A stretch of 64,000 nt of DNA, taken from positions 2,604,001-2,668,000 of the forward strand of contig NZ_JAQIIX010000002.1 in NCBI RefSeq assembly GCF_036946495.1, in the 5' to 3' direction. The stretch comes from Mycolicibacterium neoaurum (GTDB lineage: Bacteria > Actinomycetota > Actinomycetes > Mycobacteriales > Mycobacteriaceae). Positions 49,989 through 58,211 of the stretch are shown here, one piece after another. The notes under the pieces are model-generated. The model searched no databases and was not told the DNA's origin. It saw only the letters and a list, made by a program, of their open reading frames with translations. The translations under genes and the position numbers were made by a program. The stretch's first letter is position 1, and each line of letters starts with the position of its first letter.

Positions 49989-50447
49989 ATGACGCAGGAC
50001 GACAACCTCGCCGGCGTTGTGGCCAACGCTGCGCAGGACATCGGCAGCTACATCAGGACTCAACGCGAGGCGGCGCAGGTATCGGTGCGCCAACTCGCCG
50101 AGAAGGCCGGGGTCAGCAATCCCTACCTCAGCCAGATCGAGCGGGGACTGCGGAAACCGTCGGCTGATGTGCTCAACCAGATCGCCAAGGCACTCCGTGT
50201 CTCTGCCGAGGTGCTCTACATCCAGGCCGGGATGCTCGAACCCAGCGAAGGCAACAAAGTGCGCGACGCCATCGTCACCGATACCGCCATCACCGAGCGG
50301 CAGAAACAAGTGCTGCTCGACATCTACACGTCGTTCTGTCAGCAGAACGAAGCGGAAGCCGAGGCCGCGCAGAAGGCCGACGCCGAGGCCGAGATCGCCC
50401 ATCTCGACACCGAAGACGCCGCACCGGCGCAACCGTCCACTGTCTGA
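49989..50447 (+). CDS. XRE-family transcriptional regulator (Rv0474-like)
   Basis: A 152-residue regulator with an N-terminal Cro/XRE domain: YIRTQREAAQVSVRQLAEKA, then GVSNPYLSQIERGLRKPSADVL (residues ~18-60). The C-terminal third is Ala/Glu-rich and helical. ATG 49989 with AAGGAGGC 6-8 bases upstream. hbhA follows after 11 bases, so the two are likely one transcript. Confidence 0.9.
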   Translation: MTQDDNLAGVVANAAQDIGSYIRTQREAAQVSVRQLAEKAGVSNPYLSQIERGLRKPSADVLNQIAKALRVSAEVLYIQAGMLEPSEGNKVRDAIVTDTAITERQKQVLLDIYTSFCQQNEAEAEAAQKADAEAEIAHLDTEDAAPAQPSTV

Positions 50448-50458
50448 AAGGAAACGTC

Positions 50459-51076
50459 ATGACCGAGAAGAATCAGCCCACCATCGAAGACCTCAAGGCC
50501 CCGCTGCTGGCCGCGGTCGGCGCCGCCGACCTGGCACTGGCCAAGGTCAACGAGATCGTCGACACCCTGCGTGACCGCGCCGGTGACGCCCGCAGCGATG
50601 CCGAGACCCGCGTCGAGGAAGGCCGCGCCCGGCTGACCAAGCTGCAGGAAGACCTGCCGTCGCAGTTCGACGAGCTGCGCGACAAGCTCACCTCCGAGGA
50701 ACTGCGCAAGCTCGCCGACAAGTACGCCGAAGAAGCCCAGAGCCAGTACAACAAGCTGGTCGAGCGCGGCGAGGCCGCCCTTGAGCGGCTGCGCAACCAG
50801 CCCGCGCTGGAAGAGGCCGCCTCGCGCGTCGAAGAGGTCACCGACCAGGCCGTCGAGCTGACCCAGGATGCGCTGGGCACCGTCGCCAGCCAGACCCGCG
50901 CGGTCGGCGAGCGTGCCGCCAAGCTGGTCGGCGTGGAGCTGCCCAAGCGCGCCGAGGCCGCTGAGCCCGCCAAGGTCGCCCCGGCCAAGAAGGCTCCGGC
51001 GAAGAAGGCCCCGGCCAAGAAGGCCGCCGCTCCGGCCGCCAAGAAGGCTCCGGCCAAGAAGGTCACCCAGAAGTAG
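50459..51076 (+). CDS. hbhA: heparin-binding hemagglutinin
   Basis: A 205-residue surface-associated adhesin, also linked to intracellular lipid inclusions in some mycobacteria. After a short N-terminal helix the middle is a long coiled coil (residues ~35-130, many Glu/Arg/Ala heptads such as ELRDKLTSEELRKLADKYAE). The tail from ~165 is a Lys/Pro/Ala repeat (PAKKAPAKKAPAKKA, ending AKKVTQK) that binds sulfated glycans and is methylated in M. tuberculosis. No signal peptide. AAAGGA precedes ATG 50459. Confidence 0.96.
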   Translation: MTEKNQPTIEDLKAPLLAAVGAADLALAKVNEIVDTLRDRAGDARSDAETRVEEGRARLTKLQEDLPSQFDELRDKLTSEELRKLADKYAEEAQSQYNKLVERGEAALERLRNQPALEEAASRVEEVTDQAVELTQDALGTVASQTRAVGERAAKLVGVELPKRAEAAEPAKVAPAKKAPAKKAPAKKAAAPAAKKAPAKKVTQK

Positions 51077-51113
51077 GTTCGCCAACAAGGTGGCACCCGC
51101 ATAGGCTGCAACT

Positions 51114-51398
51114 GTGATGCTTGCAAACCTGGCGGGTGCCATTCTTTTTGCCCTGGGCATTGTCGTCGCCCTGGTAGGCCTCTACGCGTTCATCCACGCT
51201 GCGATGCAGCGCCCGGACGCCTACACCGCCGCGGGCAAGCTCACCAAGCCGGTGTGGCTGCTGATCCTCGGTGCCGGAGTGCTGCTGAGCCTGCTGATCA
51301 GCGGCGGGTTCGGCGCCGCGATCGGTGCCTGCGCCGCCGGTGTGTATCTGGTCGACGTCCGGCCCAAACTGCTGGAGATCCAGGGAAAGTCGCGCTGA
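51114..51398 (+). CDS. DUF2516 membrane protein (Rv0476-like)
   Basis: A 94-residue protein with two to three membrane helices (about 6-28, 48-66 and 68-85). TAGGCT at 51102-51107 is exactly six bases before GTG 51114, which sets that start; an ATG follows directly as second codon. It follows hbhA and precedes the secreted Rv0477-like gene by four bases. Confidence 0.8.
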   Translation: MMLANLAGAILFALGIVVALVGLYAFIHAAMQRPDAYTAAGKLTKPVWLLILGAGVLLSLLISGGFGAAIGACAAGVYLVDVRPKLLEIQGKSR

Positions 51399-51402
51399 AC
51401 AG

Positions 51403-51804
51403 ATGCGTCACCGCGATATCGCCGCCGTCGTCCTCTGTTCGGCGGGGCTGCTGCTCGGTACGCCGGTAGCGCATGCCGAGCCGGCCTATGTCGACCACAC
51501 CGAATGGGTGCAGTGGGGCGATCTGAAGAGCCTGCGCGTGTATCCGACGGCCCTCGGCCGGGCGCAGGCCGCGATCCCGGGCACCCAGACCCAGCAGGAC
51601 CAGGCCTGGTCACAGGTGCTGTCCCTGGCCCCGGAGGCCGACATCCCGGGTATGCAAACCCAGTTCAACTGCCACTGGCAGTTCGCCGAGTTCATCGAGC
51701 CCGGTAAGACGAGCTGGAATCTGGAACCGTGGCGGCCCGTCGTCACCGACGCCGAAATGGTGGCCGCCGGGTGTAATCCCGGCGGCACCGAAGAACCCTT
51801 CTAG
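51403..51804 (+). CDS. secreted DUF2599-type protein (Rv0477-like)
   Basis: A 133-residue protein with a clear Sec signal peptide (hydrophobic residues ~6-22, cleavage likely after AHA). The mature part has two Cys (NCHWQF and AAGCNPGG) that could form a disulfide. The function is unknown. It is convergent with the DUF2993 gene, overlapping by four bases. In M. tuberculosis deoC (Rv0478) comes next; it is absent here. Confidence 0.8.
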   Translation: MRHRDIAAVVLCSAGLLLGTPVAHAEPAYVDHTEWVQWGDLKSLRVYPTALGRAQAAIPGTQTQQDQAWSQVLSLAPEADIPGMQTQFNCHWQFAEFIEPGKTSWNLEPWRPVVTDAEMVAAGCNPGGTEEPF

Positions 51805-52685
51805 GGCAACCCGGCGAAGCAGGGGTCGCCGCCGGCGCCGCTGCGCCCCGGGGGCATGACGCCGTTGCGGGTGGAGAACTTCGCGACCACCCCGGTATCG
51901 GTGACCTCGACGCTGTCGGCGTGGATGCCCATCGGATAGTTCTCGGTCATCTGCTTGAGGAACGCGTCCAGCGCCGGCTGCACGCTCTCCCGCGGTAGCA
52001 CGAAGCCCAGGCCGGTCAACCGCTCCACCGTCAGCGTCAGCTCCTGGTTACGCACCTCGGGCTTGGCGACGATGCTGCCCAGCGTGCCCTGCAGCTCCAC
52101 GGTCCCGTCGGCGGGGTTGGTGGTCACGCCGTTGACGAAGCTGCCGACCAGCGGCACCGCGTTCTGGATGGTGCGTTTGATGCCGTCAGCCGACCACGTG
52201 ATGGTGGCATCCAGCGCACCGACGGTGCCGGGGGACTCAGGGTTTCCGGTGACCCGGACGTCGTTGATGACGATCTCGGCCTTCATCCCCTCGGCCTCAC
52301 GGATGCGGTTACCCGCCGTGGTCGCGGTGATGTTGTTGTAGTTCTTGGCGAAGTGCTGCAGCAGGAACGGCCGGGGGCCGAACGACACGTCGACGCTGTC
52401 CTGTACGACGCAGGAGGTGACGCGCGAGACGGTGTCATCGGCGATCTTGCGGGCGATGAGCTCGGCGCCGACGACGCCGGCCAGTGCCAGGGCGGCGACG
52501 ATCACCACCACCAGCACGATCGACAGCGGATCGCGGAAGAGCTTGGTGAACTTGTTCGAGCTCGTGTTCGTCGTCGGCGCTGCCGGCTCGGCGGGCACTG
52601 CCGTCGGCTCGGCGGGTACTGCTGCCGGCGCTTCGGACGGAGGCGGATTCACGCCGTCGGTGGGGCGGGCCCAGGGATCGGTCAC
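51801..52685 (-). CDS. DUF2993 membrane-anchored protein (Rv0479c-like)
   Basis: A 294-residue protein. A Pro/Ala/Glu-rich cytosolic N-terminus (1-45), one membrane helix (~55-78), then an extracytoplasmic DUF2993 domain, the family that includes LmeA, a mannan elongation factor. It binds lipids in relatives; the role here is inferred. Start GTG 52685 overlaps the stop of the nitrilase-family gene (GTGA). Two Cys in the outer domain may pair. Confidence 0.8.
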   Translation of the reverse strand: MTDPWARPTDGVNPPPSEAPAAVPAEPTAVPAEPAAPTTNTSSNKFTKLFRDPLSIVLVVVIVAALALAGVVGAELIARKIADDTVSRVTSCVVQDSVDVSFGPRPFLLQHFAKNYNNITATTAGNRIREAEGMKAEIVINDVRVTGNPESPGTVGALDATITWSADGIKRTIQNAVPLVGSFVNGVTTNPADGTVELQGTLGSIVAKPEVRNQELTLTVERLTGLGFVLPRESVQPALDAFLKQMTENYPMGIHADSVEVTDTGVVAKFSTRNGVMPPGRSGAGGDPCFAGLP

Positions 52686-53497
52686 GCAGTCGATTGTGCC
52701 TTAGCGAACGGGACGCGGTTAACCAGCACTGCGATGGTGTCTCGGGCTTTCGCGGCGGCCGCGAGGTCGATATCGGTCACCACCAGCTGCGGATCTGCCT
52801 GCGCGGCGGTGATGACCTCGCCGGTCGCCGAGGCGACCAGGCTGCCCCCGACGCCGGTCGGGCCCAGCGCGGCGATCTCATCGCCGGGGTAGGCCTGCCC
52901 GACGGCCGCGACGATGCCGGTGGTGTCGATGGCCCTCGCCCGTGCCAGCAAGGTCCACTGATCGAGCTTGCCGGGCCCGGTGCCCCATGACGCGTGCACC
53001 GTGATGAGCTGCGCGCCACGGTCGGCGAGATCCAGGTACAGCTCGGGGAAGCGGATGTCGTAACACAGCGTCAGCCCGACGCCCACGCCGTCGACGTCGA
53101 TGACGGTGGGCTGTGAGCCGGGCGCGACGGTCGCGGACTCGGTGAACCCGAACGCGTCGTAGAGGTGGATCTTGTCGTAATGCGCGTCGACTCCCGGGCC
53201 GACGGCCAGCAGGGTGTTGGTGACCCGACCGGCGGGCACCTCATCGGCGGGACGGAACATCCCGGCCACGACGGTGATGCCGGCGCGCGCGGCGATCCCG
53301 CGCACCCCATCGGCCCAGCGGCCGTCCAGCGGCTCGGCCACGGGTGACAGCGGCACCCCGAATCGGCACATCGTCGCCTCGGGGAACAGCACCAGCTGTG
53401 CGCCGGCGTCGGCGGCCTGGCGGGTGTACCGGTCGACCAGCTCGAGGTTGGCCGCCGGGTCGGTGCCGGATCGGATCTGAGCCAGGGCAATCCGCAT
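52682..53497 (-). CDS. carbon-nitrogen hydrolase, nitrilase superfamily (Rv0480c-like)
   Basis: A 271-residue hydrolase. The catalytic triad is visible: Glu in LFPEATMC, Lys in YDKIHLYDAFG and Cys in LCYDIRFPELY. It resembles Nit-type omega-amidases that hydrolyse deaminated glutathione or 2-oxoacid amides; the substrate is not proven. ATG 53497 lies 10 bases after the TAG stop of the methyltransferase gene. That TAG is the start of the -10 element TAGCCT seven bases before the ATG. It is coupled to the DUF2993 gene. Confidence 0.9.
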   Translation of the reverse strand: MRIALAQIRSGTDPAANLELVDRYTRQAADAGAQLVLFPEATMCRFGVPLSPVAEPLDGRWADGVRGIAARAGITVVAGMFRPADEVPAGRVTNTLLAVGPGVDAHYDKIHLYDAFGFTESATVAPGSQPTVIDVDGVGVGLTLCYDIRFPELYLDLADRGAQLITVHASWGTGPGKLDQWTLLARARAIDTTGIVAAVGQAYPGDEIAALGPTGVGGSLVASATGEVITAAQADPQLVVTDIDLAAAAKARDTIAVLVNRVPFAKAQSTA

Positions 53498-53507
53498 GTG
53501 GTCGAGG

Positions 53508-54323
53508 CTAGCCGTCTGCGGCGACGGTCGCCCACGGCACCGAGAGCACACCGTCGCGCAACCGCCGCCGCGGGGGGTCCACGGCGAAACCCTCGGCGCG
53601 CAGCTGTTCGAGCATCGCGCGCCAGCGCACCCGCGGGCCGAAGACCCCGTGCCCGGCCGCACTGGCCCAGGCCCGGTCGGCGGCCGTCAGCAGGGTGTGG
53701 ATGGGTTGTCCGTCGATATTGCGGTGGATGAGGATCTTGGGCAGTCGCTCGGCCAGATCCGATGGCCTTTGGATATCGAATGGGTCGCACGCCAGGGTCA
53801 GGCTGATCGGCCCGTCGACGTCCAACAGCACCCAGCAGCAGCGCCGCCCGAGCTCGTCGCAGGTGCCGTCGACCAGCAGGCCACCCGGGGCCAGTCGGCC
53901 CAACAGCTGCGCCCAGGCCGGCTCGACCTCCTCGACCGGATATTGGCGCAGCACGTTGAACGCCCGCACCAGTACCGGTCGCAAACCGGCGAGTTCGAAC
54001 CCGCCGAGCTCGAATTGCACTGCGGCCGTGGCTGATTGCTGGGCGAGTCGGACCCGGTCGGGATGGATCTCCAGTCCCGTCACCCGCACGTCGGGGCGCA
54101 CCGTTTGCAATCGCGCTGCCAACTCCAGCGTCGTGGTGGGCAGTGCGCCGTAGCCCAGGTCGACCACCAACGGGTCGGCGGCGGTGTGCAGGGCGGCCCG
54201 CACCCGGGGTGAGTGCACGAGCCAGCGGTCGCTGCGACGCAGCCGGTTGTACCCCGTGGTGCCACGCGTCGGTTTGCCCTGTGGCGAGCCGACGGACTTG
54301 TTCAGCGGTGGTCCCTGACCCAC
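53508..54323 (-). CDS. class I SAM-dependent methyltransferase-like protein
   Basis: A 271-residue protein with a Rossmann-type motif VVDLGYGALPTTTLELA, then RVTGLEIHPDRVRLAQ as motif II and LAPGGLLVDGTCDELG later. Motif I is DLGYG in place of the usual D/E-x-G-x-G. An Arg-rich N-terminus precedes it (NRLRRSDRWL). GTG 54323 overlaps the end of the DUF2505 gene by 22 bases. The substrate is unknown. I do not recall a counterpart at this site in M. tuberculosis. Confidence 0.7.
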   Translation of the reverse strand: MGQGPPLNKSVGSPQGKPTRGTTGYNRLRRSDRWLVHSPRVRAALHTAADPLVVDLGYGALPTTTLELAARLQTVRPDVRVTGLEIHPDRVRLAQQSATAAVQFELGGFELAGLRPVLVRAFNVLRQYPVEEVEPAWAQLLGRLAPGGLLVDGTCDELGRRCCWVLLDVDGPISLTLACDPFDIQRPSDLAERLPKILIHRNIDGQPIHTLLTAADRAWASAAGHGVFGPRVRWRAMLEQLRAEGFAVDPPRRRLRDGVLSVPWATVAADG

Positions 54324-54808
54324 GTCTCGGTGAACTCCTGCTCCAAGCGGACCATCTCGGCCAGTTGGCCGCCGATGAAGCCCTCGATCTTGCCGCCCAC
54401 CAACGGGATGCGCACCTCGGTCACCACGTGCACGTCCAACTGCGCACCGCCGGCGCTGTCGCGCAACGCGGCCTTCCCGGTCACCCGCACCGGTGCGCCC
54501 GGCACGGTACCGGTGATGGTGCCCGAGGTCCGTCCGTCAACGATCGGGGCCCAGGATTCGGTGCGCACGAGTGTGAGGTCGCCGGAATGGAGTTGGCTGA
54601 CGAAGCCGGGCAGTCGATGAAACCGCACGGTCTGGGTGGTGCCGATGTCGAGGCCGCCGTCCGGGCGGGTGGCCAGCTCGTCGAGGTTGACCGCGTCGCA
54701 CCCGGACTTCTCCAGCCGCTCGAGCCAGTACGTCCGGTCGGTGAAGGCTTCGAACAACTGCGCGACGCTGCATCCGTACGCGGCCGCCATGTCATGGGTA
54801 CGCGGCAT
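54302..54808 (-). CDS. DUF2505/SRPBCC-fold protein (Rv0481c-like)
   Basis: A 168-residue lipid- or ligand-binding START-like fold of the DUF2505 family, seen in YGCSVAQLFEAFTDRTYWLE and the C-terminal long helix region EGFIGGQLAEMVRLEQEFTE. The function is unknown. ATG 54808 has TAGCGT seven bases upstream on its strand. It is divergent from murB, whose start is 26 bases away. Confidence 0.8.
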   Translation of the reverse strand: MPRTHDMAAAYGCSVAQLFEAFTDRTYWLERLEKSGCDAVNLDELATRPDGGLDIGTTQTVRFHRLPGFVSQLHSGDLTLVRTESWAPIVDGRTSGTITGTVPGAPVRVTGKAALRDSAGGAQLDVHVVTEVRIPLVGGKIEGFIGGQLAEMVRLEQEFTETWVRDHR

Positions 54809-54833
54809 AGTCGGCACGCTACCGTTAGCGTCC

Positions 54834-55889
54834 GTGGTCAGTCCGACTTTCGCCGGTGCGGCGGTTGCCGAGAACATCGCCGTCGCCCCGTGGACGACAT
54901 TGCGCATCGGTCCCGTGGCACAGCATCTGATCACCTGCGATACCACCGAACAGCTGATTGCCACGCTCTCGGCGCTACCGGTCGCCGAGAACGTTCTGGT
55001 GCTGGCCGGTGGATCCAACGTCGTCCTCGCCGACGATCTGACCGGGCTGACGGTGGTCAGGATCGCCACCACCGGCATCTCCGTGCAGGGTGCGGTGCTG
55101 CGGGCCGAGGCGGGCGCGCAGTGGGATGACGTCGTGGTCGCCGCCCTTGCGCACGGTCTGGGTGGTCTGGAATGTCTGTCGGGTATCCCCGGATCCGCCG
55201 GCGCCACCCCCGTTCAGAATGTGGGCGCCTACGGCGCGGAGGTCGCCGACACCATCTCCCGGGTGCGGGTCCTGGACCGCCGAACGGGGCTGGCCGAATG
55301 GGTTGATCCGCACCGACTGGACTTCGGCTACCGGCACAGCGCGCTGAAGTATCAGTCGGCCGTCATCGTTCTGGAGGTCGAGTTCACCCTGAATGCCGAT
55401 GGCCTGTCCGCGCCGCTGCGCTATGGCGAGCTGGCCGCCCGCCTCGGCGCCGAGCCGGGGCAGCGGGTCGAGCCGGACCGGGTGCGCGCGGCGGTGCTCG
55501 CGCTGCGTGCCGCCAAGGGAATGGTGCTCGACGCGGACGACCACGACACCTGGAGCGTCGGATCGTTCTTCACCAATCCGGTCGTCACCCAGCAGGCCTA
55601 TGAGCGGCTGCGGGACGCCGTCGACGGGCCGGTTCCGCATTATCCGGCCCCCGATGGGGTCAAACTGGCCGCCGGCTGGCTCGTCGAGCAGGCCGGTTTC
55701 GGCAAGGGGTATCCCGGTGGCGACGGTGTGGCGCGGTTGTCCACCAGGCACGCGCTGGCACTGACCAACCGCGGCGGGGCGGGCACCGCCGATGTCCTGG
55801 CCCTGGCCAGGACCGTTCGGGACGGCGTGCGCGCGCGTTTCGGGATCGAACTCACACCCGAGCCCGTGCTGGTCGGGTGCACGCTCTAG
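54834..55889 (+). CDS. murB: UDP-N-acetylenolpyruvoylglucosamine reductase
   Basis: A 351-residue FAD enzyme completing UDP-MurNAc synthesis for peptidoglycan. Seen: FAD/pyrophosphate loop VLAGGSNVVLADD, CLSGIPGSAGATPVQNVGAY, catalytic Ser in SVGSFFTNPVV, and AGWLVEQAGFGKGYPGG with the C-terminal Glu region. Start GTG 54834. It holds the Rv0482 position and is followed 15 bases later by the L,D-transpeptidase, another cell-wall gene. Confidence 0.95.
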   Translation: MVSPTFAGAAVAENIAVAPWTTLRIGPVAQHLITCDTTEQLIATLSALPVAENVLVLAGGSNVVLADDLTGLTVVRIATTGISVQGAVLRAEAGAQWDDVVVAALAHGLGGLECLSGIPGSAGATPVQNVGAYGAEVADTISRVRVLDRRTGLAEWVDPHRLDFGYRHSALKYQSAVIVLEVEFTLNADGLSAPLRYGELAARLGAEPGQRVEPDRVRAAVLALRAAKGMVLDADDHDTWSVGSFFTNPVVTQQAYERLRDAVDGPVPHYPAPDGVKLAAGWLVEQAGFGKGYPGGDGVARLSTRHALALTNRGGAGTADVLALARTVRDGVRARFGIELTPEPVLVGCTL

Positions 55890-55904
55890 GTACTCTTGGT
55901 CCAC

Positions 55905-57230
55905 GTGAGACCACCCGCCGAGTCCGAGAACGCACCGCTGAGCCGGCGTCGTGCGCTCGCATTGCTGGGCTTGGGCGGTGCCGGACTGCTGGCGGCCTGT
56001 GCCGGTAAGCCCGCCGGAACTCCGCAGGCCGAGGAATCCGCCGCAGCCAAGGCGCCCACCTTCACGCTGACCCCGGACGATGCCGCCACCGATATCACCC
56101 CGACCTCGCCCGCCGGCGTGGTCGTCAGCGATGGCTGGTTCCAGAAGATCGCCCTCACCAACGCCAACGGCAAGGTGGTCGCCGGCAAACTCAACCGTGA
56201 CCGCACCGAGTTCACCGTCTCCGAGCCGCTGGGCTATGGGGCCGAATACACCTGGTCCGGTTCGGTCGTCGGCCAGGACGGCCAGGCGGTACCCGTCACC
56301 GGCAGCTTCCGCACGGTGAACCCCCAGACCACCGTCAACGGCCAGTTCCAGTTGTCCGACGGTCAGACCGTCGGCGTCGCGGCGCCGATCATCCTGCAAT
56401 TCGACGCGGCGATCACCGACGAGCACCGCGCCGACGTGGAGAAGGCGCTCAAGGTCACCACCACCCCCGCCGTGGAGGGCAGTTGGGCCTGGCTGCCGGA
56501 TGAGGCCGGCGGTTCGCGGGTGCACTGGCGCACCAAGGAGTACTACCCGGCCGGCACCACCGTGCACGTCGACGCCGATCTGTACGGGGTGAAGTTCGGG
56601 CCGCAGGCCTACGGTGCGGCGGACTCGACGCTGGACTTCACCATCGGTCGGCGCCAGGTGGTCAAGGCCGAGGCCTCCAGCCACCGCATCCAGGTGCTCG
56701 ACGGGGCAGGCGCGGTCATCATGGACTTCCCGTGCAGCTACGGCGAGGGCGACCTGGACCGCAACGTCACGCGTAGCGGTATCCACGTGGTCACCGAGAA
56801 GTACGAGGACTTCTACATGACCAACCCGGCCGCGGGGTACGCCAATGTGCGGGAACGCTTCGCGGTGCGCATCTCCAACAACGGCGAGTTCATCCACGCC
56901 AACCCGGCCAGCTCCGGCGCCCAGGGCAATAGCAACGTCACCAACGGGTGCATCAACCTCTCGCTCACCGATGCCGAGCAGTACTTCCAGACTGCGATGT
57001 ACGGCGACCCGGTCGAGGTCACCGGCACCCGCATCGACCTGTCCTACGCCGACGGCGATATCTGGGACTGGGCGGTGCCGTGGAGTGAGTGGCAGGCCAT
57101 GTCGGCGCTGAGCAAGGACAGCCCGCCCTCGGGCATCCCGGTGACGGCTCCGGTCACTCCGAGCGGCGCGCCCACGCCGTCATCCACATCGACGACACCG
57201 ACGACGACACCGACGACGGCGGGCCGTTAG
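55905..57230 (+). CDS. lprQ: L,D-transpeptidase lipoprotein (LprQ/LdtMt5-like)
   Basis: A 441-residue lipoprotein cross-linking peptidoglycan 3-3 outside the membrane. The signal sequence has an RRR region and lipobox LLAACAG (Cys ~32). Two Ig-like domains follow, then a YkuD catalytic domain (from ~250) with EFIHANPASSG and the catalytic Cys in NVTNGCINLS. The usual SHGC is TNGC here, so the His-containing half of the motif is altered. The tail is Pro/Thr/Ser-rich. GTG 55905 is chosen; TTG 55896 is possible. Position equals Rv0483. Confidence 0.9.
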   Translation: MRPPAESENAPLSRRRALALLGLGGAGLLAACAGKPAGTPQAEESAAAKAPTFTLTPDDAATDITPTSPAGVVVSDGWFQKIALTNANGKVVAGKLNRDRTEFTVSEPLGYGAEYTWSGSVVGQDGQAVPVTGSFRTVNPQTTVNGQFQLSDGQTVGVAAPIILQFDAAITDEHRADVEKALKVTTTPAVEGSWAWLPDEAGGSRVHWRTKEYYPAGTTVHVDADLYGVKFGPQAYGAADSTLDFTIGRRQVVKAEASSHRIQVLDGAGAVIMDFPCSYGEGDLDRNVTRSGIHVVTEKYEDFYMTNPAAGYANVRERFAVRISNNGEFIHANPASSGAQGNSNVTNGCINLSLTDAEQYFQTAMYGDPVEVTGTRIDLSYADGDIWDWAVPWSEWQAMSALSKDSPPSGIPVTAPVTPSGAPTPSSTSTTPTTTPTTAGR

Positions 57231-57985
57231 GTCCGGCGGTTGATCCGGGACCCGGTAGCGCCGGTCACCTGATCGCGCGGGCGCACCACGATCAGGTCCA
57301 GGTCGACGTGCGACGGTCGGCTGGCGACGAACCCGATGACCTCGGCGATGTCCTCGGCGACCAGTGGGGTCACCCCGGCGTACACCTTCCCGGCACGGCC
57401 CGCGTCACCGTCGAACCGGTTGAGCGAGAAGTCGGTCTTGACCATGCCCGGCGCAACCTCGGTGAGCCGCACCGGTTTTCCGAACAGCTCGCTGCGCAGG
57501 GTGCGATGCAGGACGCCCTGGGCGTGCTTGGCCGACGTGTAGCCCGATCCGTTGTCGTAGGTCTCCAGGGCGGCTATCGAGGTGACGGTGACGATGAGCC
57601 CGTCGCCGGAGTCGATCAGCTTCGAAAGCAGCGCCTTGGTGACCTGCAGCGTGCCCAGCACGTTGGACTCCCACATCCAGCGCCAGTGCTCGATATCGGC
57701 CTCGGCCACCGACTCCAGGCCGCGGGCGCCGCCGGCGTTGTTGACGAGCACGTCGACGCGATCCAGGCGCTTGGCCAGCGACGCGACCGCGACCGGGTCA
57801 GTGACGTCCGCCACAATCGCGGTGCCGTCGATCTCGGCGGCCAGCGCTTGTATGGGGGCTTCGCGGCGGGCCACGCACACTACGTGAAAGCCAAGCGAGG
57901 CAAGGGTTTTGGCGGTCGCTTCACCAATGCCGGCGCTGGCGCCGGTGACCACCGCGACGCGGCGCTTGTCGGTTGAGGTCGTCAT
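57227..57985 (-). CDS. short-chain dehydrogenase/reductase (Rv0484c-like)
   Basis: A 252-residue classical SDR: TGASAGIGEATAKTLASLGF, NNAGGARG, catalytic Ser in VTVTSIAALE and YTSAKHAQG. Similar to YdfG-type 3-hydroxy acid dehydrogenases; the substrate is open. ATG 57985 (MTTSTDKRRVAVV) has TACTGT seven bases upstream. Longer in-frame sequence runs antisense into the ROK gene and is not coding. It overlaps lprQ tail to tail by four bases. Confidence 0.88.
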   Translation of the reverse strand: MTTSTDKRRVAVVTGASAGIGEATAKTLASLGFHVVCVARREAPIQALAAEIDGTAIVADVTDPVAVASLAKRLDRVDVLVNNAGGARGLESVAEADIEHWRWMWESNVLGTLQVTKALLSKLIDSGDGLIVTVTSIAALETYDNGSGYTSAKHAQGVLHRTLRSELFGKPVRLTEVAPGMVKTDFSLNRFDGDAGRAGKVYAGVTPLVAEDIAEVIGFVASRPSHVDLDLIVVRPRDQVTGATGSRINRRT

Positions 57986-58039
57986 GGTGACAACAGTAGG
58001 CCGCGGTGTCCACCCGTCGCGCGGGAGTCGATCCCGTGT

Positions 58040-58045
58040 TACTTT
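58040..58045 (+). promoter_or_regulatory. leaderless -10 element of the poly-Cys leader ORF
   Basis: TACTTT is exactly six bases before GTG 58052, so the transcript of the Rv0485-like/mshA operon would begin at the leader ORF start codon. Confidence 0.65.
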
Positions 58046-58051
58046 GACGCC

Positions 58052-58129
58052 GTGATCTCGATCAGCCAGGCGAGCCGTCTCGCCGTGCGGAGTGCGTGTT
58101 GTTGTTGCGCACCCGCCGCGCCTTGCTGA
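58052..58129 (+). CDS. leader peptide with four consecutive Cys codons (cysteine attenuator candidate)
   Basis: A 25-codon ORF beginning GTG (MISISQASRL), with Cys at residues 16-19 (TGT TGT TGT TGC) and a fifth Cys as the last residue before TGA. It ends 82 bases before the ROK regulator start. A -10 element six bases upstream makes it leaderless. Leaderless short ORFs with poly-Cys runs are established cysteine-responsive attenuators in mycobacteria. Placement ahead of the operon leading to mshA links cysteine supply to mycothiol, which contains cysteine. The function is inferred; the ORF itself is plain in the sequence. Confidence 0.75.
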   Translation: MISISQASRLAVRSACCCCAPAAPC

Positions 58130-58211
58130 CCTGAGGACCTCGTTCGTCCCGCTGAGTCGCCGGTGTGGCAGAAGCCCACCCCTTCCACGACCCAGCCCAG
58201 AGGACACCATC

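Noticed and set aside
58021..58045. GGGAGTCGATCCCG resembles a tRNA T-arm
   Set aside because: No matching acceptor stem, anticodon arm or D-arm can be found around it.
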